Assembly: GCF_026011715.1 (NCBI RefSeq)
Contig: NZ_BRVM01000017.1
Span: forward strand, 1-64,000
Reading direction: 5' to 3'
From: Cytobacillus sp. NCCP-133
GTDB lineage: Bacteria; Bacillota; Bacilli; Bacillales; Cytobacillaceae
Length of the DNA: 64,000 nt
Numbering within the stretch: position 1 is the first letter of the stretch; every line of letters begins with the position of its first letter. Below the pieces are notes generated by a model. It saw only the letters and a list, made by a program, of their open reading frames with translations. It did no database searches and had not been told where the DNA came from. Below are positions 8,984-17,812 of this stretch, in pieces. Both the position numbers and the translations under genes were made by a program.

Positions 8984-10201
8984 TCACCTTTTATCAAGGC
9001 GCCTGGCCAATATAAAAGTATAAAGAGAGAGTGACAATATTGTAATAAGAGGACCAGCAGAAGATAATCCAATAAGCATTGTACCAAAAAATGAATGTTC
9101 CCCGAATAACCCGACTGGAATTGCATTGGAAGGCTGCTCTGTATTGTAAAAGCGTTGATAAATAGGATTCCATAGAACATATGCATAAAACGCAGCGGTA
9201 AACCCATGAATAATTCTTGCAATAAAGAAAGGCTTAAAATTGATATCTGTCTGGGCAAGTATGCTTGCTACTTGTGCTTGTACGCTAAAGCCGCTAAAGG
9301 CGAGTATGAAGCTGACAATCACAACTTGGTGCATTAATGCAGCCTGCTGCACCTGGCTCGTCATTTGGCTTCCAAGCGTAATTTCAAAAAGTCCAGAAAT
9401 AAAAGGGATGCTTAATTCAACTGGCAAGTGAAACAACGCAAGGACAACCTCTATGCCTTTAGCAAGTATTGCCGTGATTCCCAGGTGGAAAAGCAGCTTA
9501 TTAATGACAGAGAAGAGAATGATAAACCCTCCAATCATTAAAAGAGTTTGAATGGATGACATGACAGCATCGCCGAGAAGTTTGCCAATGGGTCGGTTAT
9601 CATTAATCCTTGTCCTGTGGAGAGCTGAAAAGGCTGCACGTAAAGAAGGCTTTGTTTTTTTTTCATTAAGGGAGTGCTTTTTAGGATTTCTTCCGTAAAA
9701 CCTCATGAACAAGCCGACTGTAATATTGCCAAGGTAATGAGCTAAGGCTAAAATCACTCCAAGCTTTGCATTATTAAAAAAACCGACGGAAACGGCACCG
9801 AATATAAACAGTGGATTTGAACAATTGGTAAAGGAAACAAGCCGCTCTGCTTCTGTTTTAGTCAGTTGTCCTTCCTGGCGAAGCCTTACAGTCAGCTTTG
9901 CCCCTGCCGGGTATCCGGAGGCCATCCCCATCGCCCAAACAAAACCGCCTACACCTGGAACCTTGAATAATGGGCGCATCAAAGGTTCCAGCAGAACTCC
10001 GATAAATTTAACTACGCCAAAACCGATCAGCATTTCTGAAATAATGAAGAATGGCAATAAGGAAGGGAAAACAATTTCCCACCACATATTTAGTCCCCTG
10101 ATTGAGGCATCAACTGATTCCTGGGGAAAGGAAATTAAAGAAATAGCCATCAAGGTTACAGAGAGTGCAAGAGTAACCGTTTTTAATTTAGAACGAAACA
10201 C
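8984..10201 (-). CDS. ylbJ: Sporulation integral membrane protein YlbJ
   Basis: 405 residues from GTG 10201, with GGGAGG 7 bases upstream. The protein is polytopic (about eight membrane segments) with two repeated Gate-type halves: one includes VGGFVWAMGMASGYPAGAKL and NCSNPLFIFGAVSVGFF, the other IPFISGLFEITLGS and FSGFSVQAQVASIL. YlbJ of B. subtilis is needed for heat-resistant spores and is made in the mother cell; the transported substrate is unknown. It is convergent with coaD and divergent from ylbK, as in B. subtilis. Confidence 0.9.
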   Translation of the reverse strand: MFRSKLKTVTLALSVTLMAISLISFPQESVDASIRGLNMWWEIVFPSLLPFFIISEMLIGFGVVKFIGVLLEPLMRPLFKVPGVGGFVWAMGMASGYPAGAKLTVRLRQEGQLTKTEAERLVSFTNCSNPLFIFGAVSVGFFNNAKLGVILALAHYLGNITVGLFMRFYGRNPKKHSLNEKKTKPSLRAAFSALHRTRINDNRPIGKLLGDAVMSSIQTLLMIGGFIILFSVINKLLFHLGITAILAKGIEVVLALFHLPVELSIPFISGLFEITLGSQMTSQVQQAALMHQVVIVSFILAFSGFSVQAQVASILAQTDINFKPFFIARIIHGFTAAFYAYVLWNPIYQRFYNTEQPSNAIPVGLFGEHSFFGTMLIGLSSAGPLITILSLSLYTFILARRLDKR

Positions 10202-10570
10202 GGACAAGCCTCCCTCAGAGTTGTACTGATTGTGCAACTGTTTTTAAACAATGGTAAAATAAAGTAGCGTTTGATTTTATAGGCAATCATATAAATGTCA
10301 TTTTGGGAAAAAGAAAAGTTTGTCAGGAATGGCCGATAATCTGACTTCCGCTCGGGCCTTGTCCCCATATAAATCAATATACTCATAGAACTTTAAAATA
10401 GACCATAGAATTAAATACAGGCTATCACCAAGGTTATTTTAAAAAACAGGGCACGAAAAAGAAGTTATAGTCTAGGAAGATCTTCAGATTCGGTAACTGA
10501 TGTGCAAAAAAAGGATAGAATATTAAATGGGCTGGGATGCAAGGCCATCTGATCCAAAGGAGGTAGTACT
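10202..10570. other. Divergent intergenic region ylbJ/ylbK
   Basis: Should contain promoters for both genes. A TAGAAT-like -10 (near 10518) precedes ylbK, without a clear -35. A 67-codon minus-strand frame (10183-10386) overlaps the ylbJ start and has no ribosome site, so I do not call it. Confidence 0.4.
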
Positions 10571-11359
10571 TTGCGTCGTCCGAGAATAGGTTTGGCACTT
10601 GGTTCGGGAGGAGCGCGAGGGTTCGCCCATTTAGGTGCTATCAAGGTCTTAAAAGAAGCAGGCATCCCAATTGATTTGATTGCTGGAAGCAGCATGGGAT
10701 CAATGGTCGGATGCTTTTATGGTGCAGGTTTGGATGCTGATCGCTTATATAAGCTTTCGAAAGCTTTTAAAAGGAAGTATTATCTTGATTTTATGGTGCC
10801 GAAAATGGGGTTTGTTGCTGGCAAACGAGTAAAGGAACTTATTCGTATTTTTACCCACGGAAAAAATCTGGAGGACCTCGATATTCCCGTCAATGTTGTG
10901 GCCACTGATTTGATGACAGGCGAAAAGGTCGTATTTAATAAGGGGCCAATAGCAGACGCAGTTAGGGCAAGCATTTCCATACCGGGTATTTTTGTGCCTG
11001 AAAAATTGAATGGGCGTCTGCTTGTAGATGGGGGAGTAGTGGATCGGGTTCCCGTTTCTGTTGTTAAAGAAATGGGAGCGGATATCATTATAGCCATAGA
11101 TGTTTCCCACGTGAAAACAAACGCTGAAATTACCTCGATTTATGATGTAATCATGCAAAGTTTGGATATTATGCAAATGGAACTAGTTACACACCGGGAA
11201 ATAGCATCGGATTTTATGATTAGGCCTAGAGTGGAAATGTATAGTTCCCGGGCATTTACCAACATTGAGGAAATCATAAAAATCGGAGAAGAGGAAGCAA
11301 AAAAACATATTGACAGTATTCAACAGTACATAAATCAATGGAAGGAGCACCCTGAATAA
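10571..11359 (+). CDS. ylbK: Patatin-like phospholipase family protein YlbK
   Basis: 262 residues from TTG 10571 with AAAGGAGG 7 bases upstream. Patatin-fold motifs are the oxyanion loop GSGGARG (residues 12-18), the nucleophile elbow GSSMG (about 39-43) and the DGG of the Ser-Asp dyad (LLVDGGVVDRVP). It resembles the bacterial NTE/RssA group; the lipid substrate is unknown. Its stop codon overlaps the start of ddcP (TAATG), so the two are translationally coupled. Confidence 0.92.
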   Translation: MRRPRIGLALGSGGARGFAHLGAIKVLKEAGIPIDLIAGSSMGSMVGCFYGAGLDADRLYKLSKAFKRKYYLDFMVPKMGFVAGKRVKELIRIFTHGKNLEDLDIPVNVVATDLMTGEKVVFNKGPIADAVRASISIPGIFVPEKLNGRLLVDGGVVDRVPVSVVKEMGADIIIAIDVSHVKTNAEITSIYDVIMQSLDIMQMELVTHREIASDFMIRPRVEMYSSRAFTNIEEIIKIGEEEAKKHIDSIQQYINQWKEHPE

Positions 11360-12369
11360 TGAGAAAAAATTTTTATTTCCGTTCCTTCTTAATCGCGGCA
11401 GTTATAATCTTGCTCAGTTCCTTTTATTATCTGCCTTACTATGTTTCTAAACCGGGTATGGCGAAAGAACTTGAACCGATCATCAAGGTTGAAGATGGAT
11501 TTGAAGAGAAGGGAAGCTTTATGCTTACTACCGTCAGAATGGGCCGCGCCAATATATATGCATTTGTAATGGCAAAGTTAAGCAAATATCAGGAGCTTTA
11601 TACTGTCGAAGAAATACGAGGAGAAAATGAAACGGATGAGGAATATAATGTACGGCAGCTGCATCTGATGTCATCGTCTAAATTGGCAGCGATTGAAACT
11701 GCCTATAAAAAAGCGGGAATCCCCCTCAAGTACCACTATAATGGTGTATACGTTTTGAACATAATGGAAGATATGCCTGCTGAAGGAAAGCTAAGGGCAG
11801 GAGACCGGATATTTAAAGTGGATGGTAAAGAGTTCCAATCTTCCGAAGAGTTTATCGGTACGGTTTCAGCAAAGCAGGAGGGAGAAGAGATCACGCTAAC
11901 TTACGAACGGCAGAATCAGACAAAAGAAACGAACCTTACATTAAAAACACTTCAGGAAACAGGGAAACCTGGTGTAGGAATCACTCTGGTTGATGACAAG
12001 GAAGTGGAGGTTGACCCCGCTGTAAATATTGACAGCGAAGAAATTGGAGGACCCTCTGCAGGGTTCATGTTTTCTCTTGAAATATACAATCAGCTCATTA
12101 AAGAAGACTTGACTAGGGGATATAGGATTGCTGGTACAGGCACAATTAACGCAGAAGGCACCGTTGGCAGAATCGGCGGGATTGAACAGAAAATTGTTGC
12201 GGCCGATAAAGCAGATGCAGAAATTTTCTTTGCCCCTAACGAAAATGGAGCAGAGGATTCAAATTATATAGATGCAGTCGCAACCGCAAAGGATATTAAC
12301 ACAGATATGAAAATTGTTCCAATTAATACCTTTGACGATGCAGTGGAATTTTTAAGGAAATTAGATTGA
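11359..12369 (+). CDS. ddcP: PDZ and Lon-type serine protease DdcP (YlbL)
   Basis: 336 residues. An N-terminal membrane anchor (FLIAAVIILLSSFYYLPYY) is followed by a PDZ domain (about 115-200, with GKLRAGDRIFKVDGK) and an S16 Lon-type protease domain. The catalytic dyad is Ser in GGPSAGFMFSL and Lys in GGIEQKIVAA. In B. subtilis YlbL/DdcP, with CtpA, degrades the division inhibitor YneA so that division can resume after DNA damage. Its active domain faces outward. It overlaps ylbK by one base. Confidence 0.92.
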   Translation: MRKNFYFRSFLIAAVIILLSSFYYLPYYVSKPGMAKELEPIIKVEDGFEEKGSFMLTTVRMGRANIYAFVMAKLSKYQELYTVEEIRGENETDEEYNVRQLHLMSSSKLAAIETAYKKAGIPLKYHYNGVYVLNIMEDMPAEGKLRAGDRIFKVDGKEFQSSEEFIGTVSAKQEGEEITLTYERQNQTKETNLTLKTLQETGKPGVGITLVDDKEVEVDPAVNIDSEEIGGPSAGFMFSLEIYNQLIKEDLTRGYRIAGTGTINAEGTVGRIGGIEQKIVAADKADAEIFFAPNENGAEDSNYIDAVATAKDINTDMKIVPINTFDDAVEFLRKLD

Positions 12370-12371
12370 AT

Positions 12372-12410
12372 AAAAGCCAGCGGCATGAAACTAATATACC
12401 GGTGGCTTTT
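12372..12410. terminator. Terminator between ddcP and tmcAL
   Basis: AAAAGCCAGCGG pairs with CCGGTGGCTTTT (one mismatch) around a 15-base loop. A and T flanks on the two sides suit two convergent genes. Confidence 0.75.
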
Positions 12411-12436
12411 ACTTGCTGTTAATTATATACTCTCCT

Positions 12437-13651
12437 CTACTTAATTATAATAGGAGGCTGTTTAAATTCCTGATGCAGGAGGGTTTGCTGATGTTTGCCT
12501 TTTACACCAAGTGCATATACACGTGAAGCTTTAATATCCAATTTCAAGAGATCTGTTAATTGGGAAGAAATTCTTGAAATAAGCGGAAGAGCGAAGTCTG
12601 CTTTTTGTTTATTTAAGTATTCCCTGCCTTTATTGGACATGCCTAATAAGCGCAGGTATGATGCCTTCCCCGGCACTGAAGGCATTTCATCTTTTGATGT
12701 GTTTGTTAGGATATGGATGCAAGCCCGTTGGAGACGAGTCCATGTATAGCGTTTTGTTTTGATTTCCTCCATAAATTGCTGGAAGGTTTCAGCACGCAGA
12801 GCGGCGGACAGCAGCCGATGTTCAAGTCCTTCTTCAATTTCATAGATATCTTTCAATTGTTCAGGGAGCAGATTGATTAGCCGGTATTTAAGGAAAGGCC
12901 AGTAATCCTCCCATTGGTGAAACTTTCCGAAATGCTCTTTATATTCAATTAGGCCTCGGTATGATGTGTCAGGGACATACTGCCGAATGGAATTAATTTC
13001 TCCAATATCTGAGAAAAGAGCCTTTCTGATGCTTGTTGCGCTTGCGATTGAATCAGAAGAAAATTGCTCATCATGATATCCTGCACTTTTCCTTTCTACA
13101 GTCAAAAATTTCATTGAGGATTTCTGGTTGCTTGCAGCTTTTAAATATTGAAAACCGAGAATATTATTAGGCTTCGAAAGGTCAATCAAATCATTTTCAG
13201 GATTGATATCATTAAAAGCCAGGGATGTCGCTTTTGGATAGCTGCATCCTTTTTCCAAATGAAATTTAACTCTGCTTTGATATTCACTATTATGACTTTC
13301 TAAGAAGGATAAAGCTTGATGGAAGCGATCCATATTCCCGGATTCACTTCCAAAGCACAGGCTGGTGCATCCAGCTGCATCAAGAATTGATACAGCACCG
13401 CTTGCGAAAATATCTGCCTGCTGGCCTGCAAACTGATAAGGAAGCTCAAAAACAATGTCGACGCCTCCTTTTAATGCCATTTCAGTCCTCTTCCATTTGG
13501 ATACAAGCGCCGGTTCACCCCGCTGCAAGAAGTTGCCGCTCATGGCGGCAATGGCAATTTCTGCCCCGGAAGCCATTTTTGCCTGCTCCACATGATAGGC
13601 ATGGCCGTTATGAAAAGGGTTATACTCTACAATTACTCCAACTGCATCCAT
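12437..13651 (-). CDS. tmcAL: tRNA(Met) cytidine acetate ligase TmcAL (YlbM)
   Basis: 404 residues. I choose ATG 13651 (MDAVGVIVEYNPFHNGH) because the in-frame ATG at 13660 is one base from GGAG. The N-terminal nucleotidyltransferase motif is YNPFHNGH, the HxGH-like ATP site. GEPALVSKWKRTEMALKGG and FELPYQFAGQQADIFA are family signatures. TmcAL uses ATP and acetate to acetylate cytidine 34 of elongator tRNA-Met (ac4C34), which prevents misreading of AUA. It is convergent with ddcP. Confidence 0.95.
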   Translation of the reverse strand: MDAVGVIVEYNPFHNGHAYHVEQAKMASGAEIAIAAMSGNFLQRGEPALVSKWKRTEMALKGGVDIVFELPYQFAGQQADIFASGAVSILDAAGCTSLCFGSESGNMDRFHQALSFLESHNSEYQSRVKFHLEKGCSYPKATSLAFNDINPENDLIDLSKPNNILGFQYLKAASNQKSSMKFLTVERKSAGYHDEQFSSDSIASATSIRKALFSDIGEINSIRQYVPDTSYRGLIEYKEHFGKFHQWEDYWPFLKYRLINLLPEQLKDIYEIEEGLEHRLLSAALRAETFQQFMEEIKTKRYTWTRLQRACIHILTNTSKDEMPSVPGKASYLRLLGMSNKGREYLNKQKADFALPLISRISSQLTDLLKLDIKASRVYALGVKGKHQQTLLHQEFKQPPIIIK

Positions 13652-13754
13652 ATTTGACATACTCCTCGAAAAGGTTTAAAAAGATATGTATTGGAAAAAG
13701 TAAAAAGAAAGCCTAAATGAATAAAAAGGAACCAAGGATCATTCTGAAAATGAT

Positions 13755-14045
13755 GATAAGAAAAGCGCAAGGCGCCTTGACCGCGAAGGAACGCAGACTA
13801 AGAGCGCCACTTCCTGTGGCAACGTCTGCATGACCCGCATCCTCCCAAAATCTGCAGGTTTCGGTCGTGCGAAGATTTTGCTGACGAAGCCTTCCTTGTC
13901 CTGCGGGCCTTAGGCATAAGACAAGCCCTGTAAGAAGGTGTACTTTCCTTCTGGAAGGGATTGGCTTATGACCCCGAGTCCCTGGAGCCGCAACTAGACA
14001 AGCTTGTGAACTCGAGGGGGTTGGCGCCTGGAGCTAGACAGTTAT
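13755..14045 (-). repeat. Family B intergenic repeat, copy 1 (long form)
   Basis: A GC-richer, non-coding block of about 290 bases. One end reads GCGCAAGGCGCCTTG and the other GGCGCCTGGAGCTAGACAG. Inside are GCCAC/GTGGC and ATAAG.CAAGCC/GG.TTGGCTTAT pairs. Its ends reappear at 54505-54620 in the opposite orientation. It lies between tmcAL and the ylbN promoter. Confidence 0.8.
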
Positions 14046-14133
14046 CTAAGTTCAAAAGGATATAAATTCTGATATGATAAAATAAGCCTTCAATTGTATA
14101 ATAATAGCTACATTATAGTGTAAAGAAAAAATA

Positions 14134-14162
14134 TTGACAAATAATTATAGGAAGGCTATAAT
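14134..14162 (+). promoter_or_regulatory. Consensus sigma-A promoter of ylbN-rpmF
   Basis: TTGACA (14134-14139), a 17-base spacer and TATAAT (14157-14162): a perfect match. Transcription would start near 14169, about 20 bases before the ylbN start codon. Confidence 0.95.
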
Positions 14163-14189
14163 TACCTTTGTTGCCTTGGGGTGATTCGT

Positions 14190-14714
14190 ATGAAATGGAC
14201 TTTAAGTCAGTTACAAAAATATCGAAGCAAGGATTTTCCCATTGATGAAATGGTCAATGTAGATGAGGGCATGAAATTGGATTCGGACATTCGCGGTGCT
14301 TCACCTATGCACGTGACAGGACGTGCGGATATCGATTCGGCCAAAGTGACTTTTCATTTAAATATAAAAGGTCATTTAATTCTGCCTTGTTCTCGTACTT
14401 TAGTTGACGTAAATTATCCAATTAATGTTGAAACAACAGAAACTTTTCTCTTAAAAGGTTTAGATTATGAAACTGAAGAGGAAGTTCACCAAGTAAAAGG
14501 GGATGTGATTGATCTAAATCCGATCCTTCATGAGATTCTTTTACTTGAAGTCCCAATGCAAGTTTTCTGCGAAGACAGCAGTGAAGAAGGAGCTCCTCAA
14601 TCCGGTAAGGACTGGGAGGTCATTCAGGAGCAAGATAAACAGGATAAAGTAGATCCTCGTCTTGCCGGACTTGCTCAATTTTTTGATCAAAATGATCCTT
14701 CTTCCGATTCATAA
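14190..14714 (+). CDS. ylbN: YlbN, DUF177 (YceD family) protein
   Basis: 174 residues from ATG 14190, with GGGGTG 6 bases upstream. It begins MKWTLSQLQKY, like B. subtilis YlbN. The core has CSRTLVDVNYPINVETTETF and DVIDLNPILHEILLLEVP, and ends with CxxS-type CEDSSEEGAP in place of the zinc-like CxxC some members have. DUF177 proteins are linked to ribosome or 23S rRNA maturation in bacteria and plants. It is almost always next to rpmF, as here. Confidence 0.92.
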   Translation: MKWTLSQLQKYRSKDFPIDEMVNVDEGMKLDSDIRGASPMHVTGRADIDSAKVTFHLNIKGHLILPCSRTLVDVNYPINVETTETFLLKGLDYETEEEVHQVKGDVIDLNPILHEILLLEVPMQVFCEDSSEEGAPQSGKDWEVIQEQDKQDKVDPRLAGLAQFFDQNDPSSDS

Positions 14715-14782
14715 CGGAAGAAAAACAAGAAGCACTTGAAGAAACCAGTATGATCTGGCCTTCATAACTTTCTTAACGGGTG

Positions 14783-14802
14783 TGTCCAAATCACTTTGGA
14801 CA
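14783..14802 (+). promoter_or_regulatory. Hairpin in the ylbN-rpmF spacer
   Basis: TGTCCAAA pairs perfectly with TTTGGACA around a TCAC loop, ending about 17 bases before the rpmF ribosome site. No T-run follows, so it is not an intrinsic terminator. It could be a processing site or an autoregulatory site for L32; this is inference. Confidence 0.5.
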
Positions 14803-14833
14803 TCCTCTAATACTCTTTAAGGAGGTGGGAAGA

Positions 14834-15007
14834 ATGGCTGTACCTTTTAGAAGAACATCTAAAACTGCAAAGAGAAAACGTCGTACCCATTTTAAATTAC
14901 AGGTTCCTGGTATGGTAGAATGCCCAAACTGTGGTGAAATGAAACTTGCTCACCGCGTTTGCAAAGCTTGCGGAACATACAAAGGAAAAGAAGTAGTAAA
15001 CGACTAA
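14834..15007 (+). CDS. rpmF: 50S ribosomal protein L32
   Basis: 57 residues from ATG 14834 with AAGGAGGTG upstream. Typical L32: [19 protein letters not shown], then a four-Cys zinc ribbon (CPNC and CKAC), so this is the zinc-binding (C+) form. It forms part of the large ribosomal subunit. It is cotranscribed with ylbN and closed by a strong terminator. Confidence 0.98.
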   Translation: MAVPFRRTSKTAKRKRRTHFKLQVPGMVECPNCGEMKLAHRVCKACGTYKGKEVVND

Positions 15008-15019
15008 TCCTTTAGATAC

Positions 15020-15052
15020 AAAGCACAAGAACTCAGTTCTTGTGCTTTTGTC
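15020..15052 (+). terminator. Terminator after rpmF
   Basis: Perfect 13-bp stem (AAAGCACAAGAAC with GTTCTTGTGCTTT) and a 3-base loop, followed by T-rich sequence. Confidence 0.92.
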
Positions 15053-15100
15053 GTTTTAGGAGGTATGTTCGGCTTTCTATATACAAGTAGGTTTTAATTT

Positions 15101-15130
15101 TTGCTAAAATTAAGAATAGTTGACTATAAA
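15101..15130 (+). promoter_or_regulatory. Probable sigma-A promoter of the enoyl-CoA hydratase gene
   Basis: TTGCTA (15101-15106), an 18-base spacer and TATAAA (15125-15130); the predicted start is about 40 bases before the gene. Confidence 0.55.
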
Positions 15131-15176
15131 TACAGTTGGAATGCATAAGAGATAAATTATTTTAAAGGAGGCACCT

Positions 15177-15932
15177 ATGAAGCCGTACATAATCGAAGAA
15201 CTTGAGGACGGACTTTTAGTATTTACAATAAACAGGCCTCAAAAAAGAAATGCTGTCAGTTATGAAGTGATGGACGGTTTGGAAGATGCCCTTTCAAAAG
15301 CAGGCAGAAGTTCAATTAAGGCATTTGCGATAACGGGAGCAGGAGACCATGCATTTTGCTCCGGAGGCGATCTTGCTTCCTTCCATCTTTTGAAAACGGA
15401 GAAAGAAGCATTTGAAATGCTTAGCAGAATGGCTGGGATCCTGAAAAAGCTGCTTTTCTTGCCTAAGCCAACTGTTGCAATTTTAAACGGAACGGCTGTA
15501 GGAGGAGGCTGCGAGCTTGCGGCTGCTTGTGATTACCGAATCGCCAAAGCCGGTGCCAAAGCTGGGTTTATCCAAGGAACTCTGGCCATTACAACTGGCT
15601 GGGGAGGCGGAACGATGCTAACGGAAAAGCTAATTCCTGCAAATGCAATGAAAATGCTTATGGAAGCTGCTTTATATTCGCACGAAGAACTAACTGAAAT
15701 GGATTTTATTGACTTTGTTTATGAAGGGGAAGCGATTGTGTCCGGCAGAAGATTTATGCAGAAAATGCTTTTGCTTGAAAGTGGTGTACTCAGGGCTTAT
15801 AAAGAAATTCTAATTAAAAAGTGGAAGGTCAATAAAATAGAGGAACGGATTGATGAAGAAGTCCGCAGCTGTGCTATATTGTGGGAAGGTGAATCCCATC
15901 ATAAGCAGGTTGAACTCTTTATGGAAAAATAA
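15177..15932 (+). CDS. Enoyl-CoA hydratase/isomerase family protein
   Basis: 251 residues, ATG with AAAGGAGG 6 bases upstream. Crotonase fold: INRPQKRNAVS at the N-terminus, the CoA-binding and oxyanion segments FCSGGDLASF and GGGCELAAACDYRIA. The usual catalytic Glu of hydratases would be near G(F/W)IQGTLAITTGWGGG. Here that segment reads FIQGTLAITTGWGGG, with no acidic residue, so a true hydratase is less likely than an isomerase or another crotonase. It may belong with the acyl-CoA carboxylase genes downstream. From memory, related bacilli also have it between rpmF and the RsfA-type regulator. Confidence 0.85.
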   Translation: MKPYIIEELEDGLLVFTINRPQKRNAVSYEVMDGLEDALSKAGRSSIKAFAITGAGDHAFCSGGDLASFHLLKTEKEAFEMLSRMAGILKKLLFLPKPTVAILNGTAVGGGCELAAACDYRIAKAGAKAGFIQGTLAITTGWGGGTMLTEKLIPANAMKMLMEAALYSHEELTEMDFIDFVYEGEAIVSGRRFMQKMLLLESGVLRAYKEILIKKWKVNKIEERIDEEVRSCAILWEGESHHKQVELFMEK

Positions 15933-15980
15933 GGGTAGTATTTGCTTAAGGCTGTTTTATAAATTTTATTGCTTTTGGGC

Positions 15981-16185
15981 GGTTAACAGAGTTCAGCCAC
16001 TGAATTGATCTTCGCGGCGGGCGTTTGATCATCGAAAATGCATCCGCATTTTCTTTCGTACGGTGCTGTATCAGGGAGATTATTCAATGTCCTGCGAAAA
16101 GTGAGGCGGGAGACCCTACAGGCGAAGCCGAGCATGCTCTCATTTTTCCCCGAGGAAAGCAAGTGCCCCATGCTGAAATCAACGG
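15981..16185 (+). repeat. Family A intergenic repeat, copy 2
   Basis: Homologous to the copy at 1779-1985 but inverted: CGAAAATGCATCCGCATTTTC, then AGATTATTCAATGTCCTGCG, then GAGGAAAGCAAGTG and GCTGAAATCAACGG. It fills the space between the enoyl-CoA hydratase gene and gerR. Frames on both strands across it are artefacts of the repeat. Confidence 0.85.
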
Positions 16186-16340
16186 TCAAAGATTGAAGTC
16201 AAAAAACAATATATGTTAAAAGATTCTAACTAAAAAAACGGGTTTTGCCTGAATAAAGTTTCACTTTATAGAATGATATCAGTCTATCTTTTCTAGCATA
16301 GGCATATGTATAAAGAAAAAACACTAGGAGGGATATACTG

Positions 16341-16973
16341 ATGTCTTCAACCCGTCAGGATGCCTGGTCTCCAGATGAAGATTTGCTCCTTGCCGAAGTG
16401 GTGCTCCGCCATATCCGTGAAGGGGGAACCCAGCTTCAGGCATTTGAAGAAGTGGGCAAACAATTAAGCAGAACTGCAGCAGCTTGCGGCTTCCGCTGGA
16501 ATTCCTATGTAAGAAAGCAATATAAATCCGGAATTGAACTAGCTAAAAAGCAGAGAAAAGAAATGAAAAAGCATTTTCAGGAATCCGAAAGGGAAAAAGA
16601 AGTTTCTGTGGTGCCTGATGTTAAAGTGATAGACCATACCGATCCTGCTGCTCAAAATGATTATAATAATATGAAGTTTGATGAATTAGTCAGTTTTCTG
16701 AAAACGTTATATGACAAAGCCCAAAAACCCGAAAAGCTCGATGGGAATTCCTCAAAGGAACGGATACAGGCACTGGAAAAGCAAATGTATTACCTTGCGG
16801 CTGAAAATGAAAGATTAATCAAAGAACTGAATACAATGGAGCAGGATTATAAGGCAATAGTAGAAATTATGGAAAGCGCACGCAAACTTGTTGGGCTAAA
16901 AGATGGAGATCGCAAAAAAAATCTAAAATTTACCGTTGATCCAAATAGTCAGCTCGAAAAAGTTGAGAAATAA
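16341..16973 (+). CDS. gerR: RsfA/GerR-family sporulation regulator
   Basis: 210 residues, ATG with AGGAGGGA upstream. An N-terminal Myb/SANT-like DNA-binding region ([56 protein letters not shown], about residues 6-60) is followed by a linker and a C-terminal coiled coil (about 135-185). RsfA (YwfN) and GerR (YlbO) share this plan. The place between rpmF and ylbP argues for GerR, a mother-cell regulator that modulates sigma-E genes in B. subtilis. I saw no clear sigma-E promoter here. Confidence 0.85.
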   Translation: MSSTRQDAWSPDEDLLLAEVVLRHIREGGTQLQAFEEVGKQLSRTAAACGFRWNSYVRKQYKSGIELAKKQRKEMKKHFQESEREKEVSVVPDVKVIDHTDPAAQNDYNNMKFDELVSFLKTLYDKAQKPEKLDGNSSKERIQALEKQMYYLAAENERLIKELNTMEQDYKAIVEIMESARKLVGLKDGDRKKNLKFTVDPNSQLEKVEK

Positions 16974-17016
16974 ATGCAAGTTCGAATTTTTAAATGAATC
17001 AAATAGAGTAACTAAC

Positions 17017-17047
17017 ATAAAAAAAGCGGACTTTCAATTGTCCGCTT
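17017..17047 (-). terminator. Terminator of ylbP
   Basis: Stem AAGCGGAC/GTCCGCTT. The T-run (complement of 17017-17025) is on the minus strand only, so it serves ylbP. Confidence 0.8.
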
Positions 17048-17073
17048 GTCTCTTGCTATCATTAGTTGAATGA

Positions 17074-17547
17074 TTAATGTGTTTGTTCTTTAACGCCTGC
17101 TGGAAACCACACAAGCGGGTTCTCCCCAAGATCGCGCTCCATATCGTACTGTACGGATGAAAAACCTAATTTTTCCCAGAAAGATTTGGATTTTACACGA
17201 GGATTCGTTTTAATAGGAAGTCCGAAACCTTTAGCAAATTCTACTAAAGCTTGACCGTAGCCCTTCTTTTGGTAGTCGGGAAGTACCTCGAGCTTCCATA
17301 GCTCCAAATAATCCTGAGAAGGTTCGAAATAACGGTCGAATTTTGCATCTATCTGGTAAAGGCTCATACGCGCGACAAGTTTATCGCCAAAATAAATGCC
17401 ATAAAATGGCGATTCACTGTCATTTTCGATAATATTAGCTTCAAGGTCCTCAAGCATCGACAATTCCTGGAGTCCATACTCTTTAAATTTTTTAAACTCT
17501 TCCAAAGTCTTATAGTTTACTTTAAGTTTTTCAACCTTATAATTCAT
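17074..17547 (-). CDS. ylbP: GNAT-family N-acetyltransferase YlbP
   Basis: 157 residues from ATG 17547 with AGGGGGA 6 bases upstream. The acetyl-CoA binding motif A is LEVLPDYQKKGYGQALVEFA (residues 87-106; Q/R-x-x-G-x-G/A form), and the family ends in KSFWEKLGFSSVQ. The acceptor is unknown. Position beside gerR matches B. subtilis ylbP. It is transcribed opposite to its neighbours. Confidence 0.9.
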   Translation of the reverse strand: MNYKVEKLKVNYKTLEEFKKFKEYGLQELSMLEDLEANIIENDSESPFYGIYFGDKLVARMSLYQIDAKFDRYFEPSQDYLELWKLEVLPDYQKKGYGQALVEFAKGFGLPIKTNPRVKSKSFWEKLGFSSVQYDMERDLGENPLVWFPAGVKEQTH

Positions 17548-17812
17548 GTAATCTCCCCCTTGGCCAACGATGTATATAGATTCACATAGATGTAACCGCT
17601 TAATAAGACCTTCCTTTTTTTTTGAAGTATCTTTCTTTATCTATTATTATATAACAAGTAAACAAAAAATTCTGCACTTATGAAAAACTTAATATATTTT
17701 TAGTTTTTTTTATAAAAATCAGAAAGCGTTTTCAAAATTAGCAGGAAAAAGGCAGAAGATTGTAGAAATATTTATTATTGCAGGATTATTATGCTTAGAA
17801 AGGGGATCGATT

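Noticed and set aside
10183-10386. 67-codon minus-strand frame overlapping the ylbJ start
   Set aside because: Lacks a ribosome site and overlaps the clear start of ylbJ in another frame.
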